Positions 9,371 through 18,072 of a stretch of 64,000 nucleotides of DNA are shown piece after piece. Where the stretch lies: contig NZ_CP125619.1 of the NCBI RefSeq assembly GCF_030053115.1, forward strand, positions 1,241,001 through 1,305,000, read 5' to 3'. A program made the position numbers and the translations under genes. This stretch comes from Pseudomonas svalbardensis (lineage in GTDB: Bacteria; Pseudomonadota; Gammaproteobacteria; Pseudomonadales; Pseudomonadaceae). Within the stretch, counting starts at the first letter, position 1; each line of letters opens with the position of its first letter. The notes below the pieces were generated by a model that was not told the origin of the DNA, did not search any database, and saw only the letters and a list, made by a program, of their open reading frames with translations.

Positions 9371-9621
9371 TCACGCAGATTGAGAGGACTTGTCTGAAGC
9401 TTAGACGGTGGTTGGCCTTGGTGAAAAAATTGTGAATACACAAATCTTGAATTCTCATCGTCAAGCGCTCCCCTGTGTCCTTTCATACCGCATCCACAGG
9501 TTTTACGGCTGCTGCGCAACTGAACGGGGATAAAAGCTGCTGGCGAGCTAACGCTCGGCCTGATGAGTGGTGAGAAGCAAGGCGGGTATGCGCTAATGCC
9601 AATCAGTTAAGCCAAAACGCG

Positions 9622-9760
9622 ATCCGTAGCAGCTGGCGAAGCCTGCGTTCGGCTGCGCAGCAGTCGTAAAACCTGAGTTTGCGGTCTTCCTGAAACACCG
9701 CATCGTCTGATTTCACGACTGCTGCGCAGCCGAACGCAGGCTTCGCCAGCTGCTACGGAT
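9622..9760. repeat. REPIN, AGCTGGCGAAGCC family, copy 1
   Basis: Perfect 46-bp inverted arms (9622-9667 and 9715-9760) around a 47-base spacer. The same family occurs at 23588-23712 and 30584-30715. It lies in the 498-base gene-free gap between the PBP gene start and nagE. The remainder of that gap holds a REP-like half site near 9812-9838 and otherwise nothing I can assign. Confidence 0.85.
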
Positions 9761-9868
9761 TGTGTCGTACCTTGACTGATCGGCATTAGGGTATGCGCTG
9801 CTTCGCTTTTTGTGGGAGCTTGCTCCGGGCGGCGTTCCGACGATGACTGACTGCCAGGCACAAACAAT

Positions 9869-11584
9869 CTAAACCTTGGCAGTCACCTCACTGCGATTCA
9901 CCAGCGCATCCAGTGCATCATTCAAACTCGATGCCTTGTCGCCAATCAGCAGATGCCAAATCCCACCTTCCAACTGACTCACACCCTGGCAACCGAGCGC
10001 CTTCAAATCACATTCCGACAACGCCTTGCCATCCGCCAGCTGCAACCGGATCCGGGTCATGGCGATGCAATCCATTTGCAACACATTCTCGCCGCCGCCC
10101 AAAGCGTTCAGCCATTGCTGTGCTTCTGAATTCGCCACCGCAGCAGGTTTCGGCGCATCGATAACAGCAGGAGGGGAGGAAACAAGTGCGCGCCCCAACG
10201 CAGGCATCGCCAAGCGAATCTCATCGGCAATGCTGTCTGCCATCGGCCCGACCACGACCTGCAAACTCCCACCCTTGCCCGGACGCACAACCGCCATCGC
10301 CCCCAGCGCTTTCAACTCCGCATCGTTTGCCTTGTTGCGGTCCACCATGTCCAGCCGCAACCGAGTGGTGCACGCACCCACGGTGATCAAATTCTGTGCA
10401 CCACCCAGCGCCTTGATGTAAGCCCCGGCCCGTTCATTCTCGGCGATGACTACTTTGTCGCCATTCAAAACATCTTCACGCCCCGGCGTCTTCAAGTTGA
10501 ACCGACGAATGCAGAAATCAAACACCACGTAGTAGATCAACGCATACGCCAGACCGACCGGTACCATCAACCAGCCGTTGGTGGATTTTCCCCAGCCGAG
10601 AATCATGTCGATGAGGCCACCGGAAAACGTAAAGCCGAGATGGATATTCAACAGGTTGGTGATCGCCATCGACAGGCCAGTCAGCAACGCATGCACGAGA
10701 TAAAGCAGTGGCGCGAGGAACATGAAGGCGAATTCGATCGGCTCAGTCACCCCCGTTAAAAACGACGTCAGCGCCATCGACAGGAAGATCCCGCCCATGA
10801 CCTTGCGGCGTTCCGGCAAGGCATTGCGGTACATCGCCAGGCACGCGGCGGGCAGGCCGAAGATCATCACCGGGAACATGCCGGTCATGAACTGGCCGCC
10901 CTTAGGGTCACCGGCGAAGTAGCGCGACAAGTCGCCGGTGACGATGGCGCCGGTGGTCGGATCAGTGAAGTTACCGAAGACGAACCACGCCATGTTGTTG
11001 AGGATGTGATGCAGCCCGGTGACGATCAGCAGGCGGTTGAAAACGCCAAAGACGAACGCGCCGAAGCTGCCGCTTTCCATCATCAACGTGCCGAAGCTGT
11101 TGATGCCGTGTTGGATGGGCGGCCAGATCAAGCCGAAGATGACGCCCAGACCGACGGCGGCGAACCCGGTGACAATTGGCACGAAGCGCCGGCCGCCAAA
11201 GAATGCCAGGTACTCCGGCAGTTTGATGTCCTTGAAACGGTTGTACAGCGCGCCGGCCATCAAGCCGCTGACGATCCCGGCGAGCATGCCCATGTTGATG
11301 CTCGCGTCGAGCACCTTGAGGGTGGAGATCATCACCAGGTAGCCAATGACTCCGGCGAGGCCTGCGGTGCCGTTGTTGTCCTTGGCGAAACCGACCGCGA
11401 TGCCGATGGCGAAGATCATCGCCAGGTTGGCGAAGATCACCTGGCCGGCGTCGTGGATGATCGCGATGTTCAGCAGATCGGTGTCGCCCAGGCGCAGCAA
11501 CAGGCCGGCGATCGGCAGGATCGCGATCGGCAGCATCAGCGCGCGACCGAGGCGTTGCAGGCCTTCGATAAAGTATTGGTACAT
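9869..11584 (-). CDS. nagE: GlcNAc-specific PTS permease, EIIC-EIIB plus extra EIIB-like
   Basis: Predicted 571-residue PTS permease that imports N-acetylglucosamine with phosphorylation. The start at 11584 (MYQYFIEGLQRLGRALMLPI) is chosen because AGGGAGA lies just upstream; an in-frame extension to 11704 overlaps nagF and is rejected. The multi-span EIIC domain covers roughly residues 1-370. It is followed by an EIIB domain with the phosphorylated Cys in GACTTRLRL. A second EIIB-like repeat sits at the C-terminus, where the equivalent segment reads CIAMTRIRL, so Cys is replaced by Ala at the aligned position. No EIIA domain is fused; it is supplied by the next gene upstream (nagF). The gene ends the nag cluster, 32 bases after nagF. 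Confidence 0.88.
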   Translation of the reverse strand: MYQYFIEGLQRLGRALMLPIAILPIAGLLLRLGDTDLLNIAIIHDAGQVIFANLAMIFAIGIAVGFAKDNNGTAGLAGVIGYLVMISTLKVLDASINMGMLAGIVSGLMAGALYNRFKDIKLPEYLAFFGGRRFVPIVTGFAAVGLGVIFGLIWPPIQHGINSFGTLMMESGSFGAFVFGVFNRLLIVTGLHHILNNMAWFVFGNFTDPTTGAIVTGDLSRYFAGDPKGGQFMTGMFPVMIFGLPAACLAMYRNALPERRKVMGGIFLSMALTSFLTGVTEPIEFAFMFLAPLLYLVHALLTGLSMAITNLLNIHLGFTFSGGLIDMILGWGKSTNGWLMVPVGLAYALIYYVVFDFCIRRFNLKTPGREDVLNGDKVVIAENERAGAYIKALGGAQNLITVGACTTRLRLDMVDRNKANDAELKALGAMAVVRPGKGGSLQVVVGPMADSIADEIRLAMPALGRALVSSPPAVIDAPKPAAVANSEAQQWLNALGGGENVLQMDCIAMTRIRLQLADGKALSECDLKALGCQGVSQLEGGIWHLLIGDKASSLNDALDALVNRSEVTAKV

Positions 11585-11616
11585 GGCGGATCTCCCTGGA
11601 TTCTTTTTGTAGTTGT

Positions 11617-14133
11617 TCAGCTCAGAGGCCATTGCTGGTGACAGGCGTGACGCACAGCAGCGGCGCTGCTCAACTTGAGCAGGTCCTGGCTGATGCGTCG
11701 GCATTCGCTCGCGTCCAAGTGGCGGATACGGTCCTTGATTTCACCGATCTGTACCGGGCTGACCGACAATTCGCTCACCCCCAGGCCAATCAGGACCGGC
11801 GTGGCCAGCGGATCGGAGGCGAGCGCGCCGCAGACACCGACCCAACGGTTATGCACCGCAGCACCGGCGCAGGTCTGGGCGATCAGCCGCAGCAGCGCCG
11901 GGTGCATGGCGTCGACCCGCGAAGCGAGGCCAGCGTGGTCGCGGTCCATGGCCAGGGTGTATTGCGACAAATCGTTGGTGCCGATGGACAGGAAGTCCGC
12001 ATGCTCTGCAAGCTGCTCGGCCAGCAGCGCGGCGGCGGGGACTTCGATCATCACGCCCAGCTCCGGGCGCTCATTCACACCGAGTTCAGTGCACAACGCG
12101 TCGAGGCGCTGGCGGATGTGCAGCAGCTCATCGACTTCGGTGACCATCGGCAACAGGATCCGGCAGCGCGACAGTGGGCTGACATGCAGCAAGGCGCGCA
12201 GTTGCTGATCGAGGATTTCCGGACGGACCTGAGCCAGGCGAATACCGCGCAGGCCGAGCACTGGATTGGCCTCAGCCGGCAGCGGCAAGTAGTCGAGTTG
12301 TTTGTCGCCGCCGACGTCAATGGTGCGGATGATCACCGACTTGTCGCCCATGGCGTCGAGCACGGCTTGATAGGCGGCGCGCTGTTCCTCTTCGTCCGGC
12401 GCGGTGCTGCGATCTACAAACAGAAACTCGGTACGCAGCAAGCCGACGCCGTCGGCGCCATTGGCCAACGCCTCGGCCGCTTCAGCGCTGGAGGCCACAT
12501 TGGCGGCGACTTCAATCTGCAAACCGTCGAGCGTCAGCGCCGGGATGTGAGCCTGAGCCTGTTGCTCGGCGCGGCGCTGTTGATGATCGAGTTGCGCCTG
12601 ATGCACTTCGGCCAAACGTTCGGCATTTGGCATCAGTTCAAGGCGACCGCCATCGGCATCCAGCACAACCGCTTGGCCTTGCTGCTGATCCAGCAGCGTA
12701 GAACCCAGTGCAACCATGCACGGCAAGCCTTTGCCGCGAGCGAGAATCGCCACGTGGGAAGTCGCGCCGCCCTCGGCCATGCACAACCCGGCGACACCTT
12801 GCTGACTGAGTTGCAGCAGATCGGACGGCGTCAATTCATGCGCGGCGACGATGGCGCCGGCCGGCACGTCGTAGTGCCAGGTTTCGCCGAGCAGGGCGCG
12901 CAGCACGCGTTGTTTGAGGTCGCGCAGATCGTTGGCGCGTTCTGCCAACAGCGGGCTGCCAAGTTGCTGGAGAACCTCGCACTGTACGTCGATCGATTGG
13001 CTCCAGGCGTGGGTTGCGGCCATGCCCTGGTCGATGGAGGTGTTCGCTGCGTTCAGCAGCGCCGGGTCTTCTAGCAAGGCGAGGTGCGCGGCGAAGATCG
13101 CTTCTTCGTCAGTGTTTTTATGTTTCCTGGCTTGGACCAGCGTGTGATCGATTTCGCTGCGCACGACGATCAGTGCGGTGTCGAGGGCTCGCAGCTGTTG
13201 CTCGGGATCATGGTTGCCGACGTCCACCGGCAGGCTGATTGCGTTCAAGCGGAACAACGGCCCGCCAACCAAACCGGGGGCTGCACAAACACCGTGCAGC
13301 ACGCCCGCTTCTGCAGCTCGGGTGCGTCGGGCAAGCGGTGTCGGCGCGGCGGCGTGGCTGTCTTCGGCCAGTGCTGTGGATAACGCGATCAGCAACGCCT
13401 GCAACGCTGCTTCGGCGTCCGGGCCCTGGCAACTGACCTGAACCTCGTCCTGCTCGCCGACAGCCAAACCCATCAACCCGATCAAGCTGTCGCAGGTCGC
13501 CGATTTGCCAGCGAAGTGCAGCTGCGATTTGCTTTTGAAACCTTGCGCCGTCTGACGAATCAGCGCTGCCGGACGAGCATGCAGTCCGCCGCGATGGGCG
13601 ATACGTATGTGGCCGTAAATCTCTTCCCCGGATAGCTCCGCGTCAGCCTGCGCTCCAGGTGCGTGCCGACGAATGATGTGCAGCAATGGCTCGCCAACTT
13701 TTACCGACTTCAGCGTGATCGGTCGCGCCTGAAAGTCCTGGCTGTTGGTCAGGATCATCAGGCTGACCAGGCTTTTGCACTGTTGCGCGACCTTGTCCAG
13801 GTCATAGCGCAACAACGGTTGGCCGTTGCTGACTCGCGCGCCGTCCTTGACCAGCATCGAGAAGCCTTCGCCCTGCAACTCGACCGTGTCGAGGCCCAGG
13901 TGCAGCAGCAATTCGGCACCGTTGTCGGCACGCAGGGTGATGGCGTGGCCGGTGCGCGCGACGTGTACCACGATGCCGGCGCACGGGGCATGGAGGGTGT
14001 CGTTCAGCGGGTCGATGGCGATCCCGTCGCCCATGGCGCCGCTGGCGAACACCGGGTCCGGGACTTTGGCGAGCGTGAGCACCGGGCCGCTGAGCGGGGC
14101 GCTGAGGGTCAGCTCTTTATTATTGTTGTGCAT
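11617..14133 (-). CDS. nagF: PTS multiphosphoryl protein EIIA-HPr-EI
   Basis: Predicted 838-residue cytoplasmic fusion carrying the whole phosphate relay for the sugar permease. The N-terminal EIIA (glucose type) has His78 in HLGLDTV. HPr has His185 in GLHARPAA. The C-terminal enzyme I has His460 in GGATSHVAIL and the PEP-site motifs LLRTEFLF and IGTNDLSQY. Phosphate from PEP passes EI to HPr to EIIA and then to the EIIB of nagE. It lies between the deaminase gene and nagE on the same strand. A perfect 41-bp inverted repeat (14173-14266) separates it from the deaminase gene. The name follows the Pseudomonas GlcNAc PTS arrangement. Confidence 0.9.
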   Translation of the reverse strand: MHNNNKELTLSAPLSGPVLTLAKVPDPVFASGAMGDGIAIDPLNDTLHAPCAGIVVHVARTGHAITLRADNGAELLLHLGLDTVELQGEGFSMLVKDGARVSNGQPLLRYDLDKVAQQCKSLVSLMILTNSQDFQARPITLKSVKVGEPLLHIIRRHAPGAQADAELSGEEIYGHIRIAHRGGLHARPAALIRQTAQGFKSKSQLHFAGKSATCDSLIGLMGLAVGEQDEVQVSCQGPDAEAALQALLIALSTALAEDSHAAAPTPLARRTRAAEAGVLHGVCAAPGLVGGPLFRLNAISLPVDVGNHDPEQQLRALDTALIVVRSEIDHTLVQARKHKNTDEEAIFAAHLALLEDPALLNAANTSIDQGMAATHAWSQSIDVQCEVLQQLGSPLLAERANDLRDLKQRVLRALLGETWHYDVPAGAIVAAHELTPSDLLQLSQQGVAGLCMAEGGATSHVAILARGKGLPCMVALGSTLLDQQQGQAVVLDADGGRLELMPNAERLAEVHQAQLDHQQRRAEQQAQAHIPALTLDGLQIEVAANVASSAEAAEALANGADGVGLLRTEFLFVDRSTAPDEEEQRAAYQAVLDAMGDKSVIIRTIDVGGDKQLDYLPLPAEANPVLGLRGIRLAQVRPEILDQQLRALLHVSPLSRCRILLPMVTEVDELLHIRQRLDALCTELGVNERPELGVMIEVPAAALLAEQLAEHADFLSIGTNDLSQYTLAMDRDHAGLASRVDAMHPALLRLIAQTCAGAAVHNRWVGVCGALASDPLATPVLIGLGVSELSVSPVQIGEIKDRIRHLDASECRRISQDLLKLSSAAAVRHACHQQWPLS

Positions 14134-14172
14134 GGCTCGGTCTCATCAGTAAAAACGGTTCGGATCAACTCG

Positions 14173-14266
14173 CCCTGTAGCAGCTGTCGAGTGAAACGAG
14201 GCTGCGATCTTTTGATCCTGCGTTGAAAAGATCGCAGCCTCGTTTCACTCGACAGCTGCTACAGGG
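14173..14266. repeat. Perfect 41-bp inverted repeat (REPIN) inside the nag cluster
   Basis: Arms 14173-14213 and 14226-14266 are exact complements with a 12-base loop. The sequence (CTGTAGCAGCTGTCGAG then GGCTGCGATCTTTT) belongs to a different family from the copy at 9622 and resembles the decayed copy at 17329-17416. Being transcribed between the deaminase gene and nagF, it would form a very stable RNA hairpin in the operon message. Confidence 0.85.
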
Positions 14267-14274
14267 TTCTCCAC

Positions 14275-15297
14275 TCAGTGCGTGCGTGTCACTTTGCTCA
14301 AGTGACGCGGCTGGTCCGGGTCCATGCCTCGGGCGACGGCCAAACCGGCGGCCATGACGTAGAAACTCTGGATTGCCAGAATCGGGTCGAGGGCCGGGTG
14401 CTCGGCGCGGGTCAGGGTGAGGTCGCGTTCGGCAATGTCATCCGGTGCGGCCAGCAATACGCGGGCACCGCGCTGGCGCATGTCGGCGGCGAGGCTCAGC
14501 AAACCGGCTTGCTCGGCGCCGCGAGGGGCGAAGATCAGCAGTGGGTAATTTTCGTCGATCAACGCCATCGGGCCGTGACGGACCTCGGCGCTGCTGAAGG
14601 CTTCAGCCTGGATCGCCGAGGTTTCCTTGAATTTCAACGCAGCTTCCTGGGCGATGGCGAAACCGGCGCCACGGCCAATCACCATCAGGCGCTGGCAATC
14701 ACGCAGGGCATCGATGGCCAGGCTCCAGTCCTGTTTTGCCGCCTCGCGCAAACCTTCCGGCAGTGCGAGGCCAGCCTCCAGCAATTGCGCATCCTCTTTC
14801 CAGTGGGCGATCAGACGGGCGCTGGCGCTGAGGGTGGCGATAAAACTCTTGGTCGCGGCGACGCTTTTTTCGGTGCCTGCACACAGCGGCAGGCTGAACT
14901 CACACGCGGCTTCCAGCGGCGAACTCTCGGCGTTGACCATCGAGATGCTCAGGGCGCCGCGCTTGCGCAGCAGACGCATGCTGTTCACCAGATCGGGACT
15001 TTGCCCGGACTGCGAGAAGGCGAACGCCACTTGGCCGCTGACCTTCAACGGCGCTTGCAGCATGGTCACCACCGACATCGGCAACGACGCCACCGGGAAG
15101 CCCAATTGCTGCATGGTCAGGTAGGCGAAGTAACTGGCGGCATGATCGGAGCTACCGCGAGCGACCGTCATCGCCACTTGCGGTGGTTGACGACGCAGGC
15201 GCCCGGCGATCTCGATCATCTGCGGGTCGAGTTGCTGCAATTGGGCTTGCACGGCCTCGAATGAGGACAGCGCCTCTTCAAGCATTTTTGAAGTCAA
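14275..15297 (-). CDS. SIS-domain glucosamine-6-phosphate deaminase (NagB-II type)
   Basis: Predicted 340-residue cytoplasmic enzyme with two sugar-isomerase (SIS) domains and no glutaminase domain, resembling the C-terminal half of GlmS. Visible motifs are ARGSSDHAASYF, FSQSGQSPDLVNSMR, ETSAIQAEAFSSAEVRHGP and HLSKVTRT. In nag clusters lacking classical nagB this family converts glucosamine-6-phosphate to fructose-6-phosphate and ammonia. No classical nagB is seen here, which supports that role. It overlaps the end of nagA by 20 bases if it starts at 15297, or by 8 if it starts at 15285 (MLEEAL), so the two are translationally coupled. Confidence 0.8.
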   Translation of the reverse strand: MTSKMLEEALSSFEAVQAQLQQLDPQMIEIAGRLRRQPPQVAMTVARGSSDHAASYFAYLTMQQLGFPVASLPMSVVTMLQAPLKVSGQVAFAFSQSGQSPDLVNSMRLLRKRGALSISMVNAESSPLEAACEFSLPLCAGTEKSVAATKSFIATLSASARLIAHWKEDAQLLEAGLALPEGLREAAKQDWSLAIDALRDCQRLMVIGRGAGFAIAQEAALKFKETSAIQAEAFSSAEVRHGPMALIDENYPLLIFAPRGAEQAGLLSLAADMRQRGARVLLAAPDDIAERDLTLTRAEHPALDPILAIQSFYVMAAGLAVARGMDPDQPRHLSKVTRTH

Positions 15298-16384
15298 TGT
15301 CTTCTCCTTCGACCATGACGGCGGTCAGTGTGAGTGAGCGATCGAGCCGCACGCAGTCGGCCCAGCTGCCGGGTTGCAGGCGCCCGCGTTCGGTGAGGCC
15401 GAGGTAGTCGGCGGGGAATTGCGAAAGACGTTGAGAGGCCTCGGCGATCGGCAAACCGATCTTCACCAGATTGCGCAGGGCCTGATCCATGGTCAGCGTG
15501 CTGCCGGCCAGCGTGCCGTCGGGCAAGCGCACACCGCCCAGGCATTTGGTCACGGTGTGGCTGCCGAGCTTGTATTCACCGTCGGGCATGCCAGCGGCGG
15601 CGGTGGAATCGGTGACGCAATACAGGCACGGGATCGAGCGCAGGGCCACACGGATGGCGCCGGGGTGCACGTGCAGCAAGTCCGGAATCAGTTCGGCGTA
15701 TTTGGCGTGAGCCAGTGCCGCGCCGACGATGCCTGGTTCGCGGTGATGCAGCGGGCTCATGGCGTTGTAGAGGTGGGTGAAACTGCTGGCGCCGGCATTC
15801 AGCGCGGCAACGCCTTCCTCGTAGCTGCCGAGGGTGTGGCCGATTTGCATGCGCACGCCGCGAGCGCTGAGATCACGGATCAAGGCGTCGTGGCCGGCGA
15901 TTTCCGGGGCGATGGTGATCACCCGGATCGGCGCCAGTGCCAGGTATTCTTCGACTTCGGCCATCAACGCGGTGTGGGCGAAATTCGGTTGGGCGCCGAG
16001 TTTGCCGGGGTTGATGTACGGGCCTTCGAGGTGCACGCCGAGGACTCGGGCGCTGCCTTTCGGGCGCTGTTCGCAATATTCGCCGACGGCTTTGAGCACG
16101 CTGGAAATTTCTGCAGGCGGCGCAGTCATGGTGGTCGCCAGCAGCGACGTGGTGCCGAAACGCACGTGGGTTTTGGTGATGGTCTCGAAGGCTGACGCAC
16201 CTTCCATGATGTCTTTTCCGCCGCCACCGTGAACGTGCAGGTCGATGAAACCCGGCAGCAGGTAAGGCAGGTCGTTGTCGGCCGGATCGCACGATTCGCC
16301 TTCGATCGACACGACCTTGCCGTGTTCGTGAATCAGCCGGCCGCGAACCCAGCCGTGGGCGGTGAGGATGTTGTCTACGGACAT
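15278..16384 (-). CDS. nagA: N-acetylglucosamine-6-phosphate deacetylase
   Basis: Predicted 368-residue amidohydrolase removing the acetyl group from GlcNAc-6-phosphate, the step after PTS uptake. Motifs are the metal-binding GFIDLHVHGGGGKD near residue 48, HLEGPYINPGKLGAQP, the loop HLYNAMSPLHHREPG and CVTDSTAAAG. Length matches the family. It is followed by the deaminase with overlapping reading frames and preceded by the GntR-type regulator, so it is the first catabolic gene of the operon. Confidence 0.92.
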   Translation of the reverse strand: MSVDNILTAHGWVRGRLIHEHGKVVSIEGESCDPADNDLPYLLPGFIDLHVHGGGGKDIMEGASAFETITKTHVRFGTTSLLATTMTAPPAEISSVLKAVGEYCEQRPKGSARVLGVHLEGPYINPGKLGAQPNFAHTALMAEVEEYLALAPIRVITIAPEIAGHDALIRDLSARGVRMQIGHTLGSYEEGVAALNAGASSFTHLYNAMSPLHHREPGIVGAALAHAKYAELIPDLLHVHPGAIRVALRSIPCLYCVTDSTAAAGMPDGEYKLGSHTVTKCLGGVRLPDGTLAGSTLTMDQALRNLVKIGLPIAEASQRLSQFPADYLGLTERGRLQPGSWADCVRLDRSLTLTAVMVEGEDIDFKNA

Positions 16385-16417
16385 GATCGGTTCTCGGTTC
16401 TTTAGCGGCGAAGCGGG

Positions 16418-17149
16418 TTATCGACGAAGCTCTGCGACAAAGTCGTAGTAGTCGTTGCGGCAATAGGTGTCGGTGACTTCGATCGGTGTGTTGTCTTCCA
16501 GATAACCGACCCGGGTCATCAGCAGCATGGCGGTGCCGGGGGCGATGCCCACCAGGGCGGCGAATTCGTCCGAGGCGTTGATCGCTTGAATGTGCTGCAG
16601 TGCACGGACGATCGGCTTACCGATGCCGTCGAGGTATTCGTACAGGGAGTCGCCCACGGCTTGCGGCTTGGGAATGATCGAGGCGGGCAGGGTGCTCATC
16701 TCGATCGCCATTACCGTATCGTCGGCTTTACGCAGGCGTTTGAGCCGCGCGACCTTGTCGTTCGGCGAGAGGCCCAGGCGGATCAGTTCTTCGTGGGTCG
16801 GCGGAGTGATTTCACGCTCCAGCCATTGCGAGCCGGGGACGAAGCCCTTTAACCGCAGCATTTCGCTGAATCCCGAGAGGCGCGACAGCGGTTGTTCCAG
16901 GCGTGGGGTGATGAAGGTGCCGGAACCCTGGTTGCGGCGGATCAGGCCTTGCTCGAACAGAACTTCCAGCGCTTTGCGTGCAGTGACCCGGGAGATGCCC
17001 AGCATTTCGCTGAGGTTGCGCTCCGACGGCATGGCCTGTTCGGCTTTCCACTGGCCGGCATGGATCGCCGCTTCCAGATTGCGCGCCAGTTGCAGGTACA
17101 ACGGCGTGGGCTGGGTGTCGTCAGGGCGTAGGGCCTGGAGGTCATTCAT
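16418..17149 (-). CDS. GntR/HutC-family regulator of the nag cluster
   Basis: Predicted 243-residue transcription factor: an N-terminal winged helix-turn-helix (SERNLSEMLGISRVTARKALEVL) followed by a UTRA effector domain (MAIEMSTLP, YEYLDGIGKPIVRA, IEVTDTYCRNDYYDFVAEL). HutC-type regulators of aminosugar genes usually bind a phosphorylated aminosugar through UTRA. The start at 17149 (MNDLQALRPDD) fits the family; an in-frame ATG at 17215 lies within the candidate operator region. It heads the nag operon, 33 bases before nagA, so it probably regulates its own transcription unit. Confidence 0.82.
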   Translation of the reverse strand: MNDLQALRPDDTQPTPLYLQLARNLEAAIHAGQWKAEQAMPSERNLSEMLGISRVTARKALEVLFEQGLIRRNQGSGTFITPRLEQPLSRLSGFSEMLRLKGFVPGSQWLEREITPPTHEELIRLGLSPNDKVARLKRLRKADDTVMAIEMSTLPASIIPKPQAVGDSLYEYLDGIGKPIVRALQHIQAINASDEFAALVGIAPGTAMLLMTRVGYLEDNTPIEVTDTYCRNDYYDFVAELRR

Positions 17150-17206
17150 GTAGGTTTGGTCCGATGCGGATATAGGATTGTTGTCGCCCGGTGGTGGGGT
17201 GAAACC

Positions 17207-17308
17207 TAATACCACTTGAATACCATGTCAATGAGGCCACTTTGCTCAAGGCGCAGAAAAGCTTGCCCTGCTGGATGGCTGAAAGCATGTTGGTTTTAAG
17301 TGGTATTA
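17207..17308. promoter_or_regulatory. Candidate operator cluster for the nag GntR regulator
   Basis: TGGTATT occurs three times upstream of the regulator gene: two head-to-tail copies on the minus strand (17207-17226, TGGTATTCAAGTGGTATTA) and one on the plus strand at 17301. TAATACCACTT at 17207-17217 and AAGTGGTATTA at 17298-17308 are perfect 11-bp inverted copies. HutC-type regulators bind TGGT-type dyads, so these are plausible sites. The spacing of about 80 bases would suit looping. No protein-binding evidence is available. Confidence 0.45.
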
Positions 17309-17328
17309 GAGGTGGGGGTTTTGAAAGC

Positions 17329-17416
17329 AAAGATCGCAGCCTGCGGCAGCTCCTACCGATGGGAGTGGTATCTACCCGGAGCTGCCGAAGGTTCGGGCCG
17401 CGTTCGGACGATCTTT
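17329..17416. repeat. Decayed REPIN-like inverted repeat
   Basis: Imperfect inverted arms begin AAAGATCGCAGCCTGCGG (from 17329) and end CGTTCGGACGATCTTT (to about 17416), with GCAGCTCC/GGAGCTGC inner segments. It resembles the GCTGCGATCTTTT family of the perfect repeat at 14173-14266 but has several mismatches. It lies in the roughly 355-base gap between the nag regulator start and the L,D-transpeptidase stop; apart from this and the TGGTATT sites nothing else is visible there. Confidence 0.55.
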
Positions 17417-17504
17417 TGAATTTATTTTTTCGATGGCGACCGAAGGTAGCCAATTGATCGTTTTGATCGTTCCAGAGCATGGGAACGATCATTGTGGGGG
17501 GGAA

Positions 17505-18008
17505 TTACGGACGGATTTCGATCATCGTGCCGTCCGGCACCAGATTCCAGACTTCGCGCATGTCTATGTTGCGCATGGCGATGCAGCCGTCGGTCCAGTC
17601 CAGCGTGTGGAACAGGTCTTCGGGGTTTTCTTCGGTGTCCGGGGTGCCGTGGATCATGATCATGCCACCGGGCTCGACGCCTTCGCGCCGGGCGCGGACG
17701 GAGTCACTGATGTTCGGGTAGGAGATGTGCATCGACAGGTTGAAACGGTCACTGGTCTTGCGCCAGTCCATCCAATAAAAACCTTCAGGCGTGCGTTTGT
17801 CGCCTTCCATGAGTTTCGGGCCGACGGGTCTTTTTCCCAATGAGATGCGATAGGTCTTGAGCGGCTTGCCGTCATTGATCAATTGCAATTGGTGGGCGGA
17901 TTTGAGAACCAGGATTTTTTCGATGACTTTGCCGTCCAGGGTTTCCGCAACGGAAGCCTGGGAGATAACGACAAATGACAAGCAAAACAGGGCAAGCAGC
18001 CAGCGCAT
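17505..18008 (-). CDS. L,D-transpeptidase family protein (YkuD fold)
   Basis: Predicted 167-residue exported protein with one catalytic domain. The start at 18008 gives a signal peptide (MRWLLALFCLSFVVISQASVA). The active-site region has the conserved His in MIMIHGTPD and the Cys in WTDGCIAM, matching the HxG and GC pattern of L,D-transpeptidases, although the usual SHGCIR reads TDGCIA. Members cross-link peptidoglycan, attach lipoproteins or in some cases remove such links, so the exact reaction is open. No separate peptidoglycan-binding domain is present. It lies downstream of and on the same strand as the Nudix gene at 18073. Confidence 0.8.
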   Translation of the reverse strand: MRWLLALFCLSFVVISQASVAETLDGKVIEKILVLKSAHQLQLINDGKPLKTYRISLGKRPVGPKLMEGDKRTPEGFYWMDWRKTSDRFNLSMHISYPNISDSVRARREGVEPGGMIMIHGTPDTEENPEDLFHTLDWTDGCIAMRNIDMREVWNLVPDGTMIEIRP

Positions 18009-18072
18009 TGAAACGATATCCCTAAGAGGTGTCGCGACTATTAAGTTATAGGTGATTTTAGAACCAGGAGCG

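Noticed and set aside
9371..9868. Small gene within the PBP-nagE gap
   Set aside because: Open frames here consist mostly of the REPIN repeat and have no ribosome-binding site.
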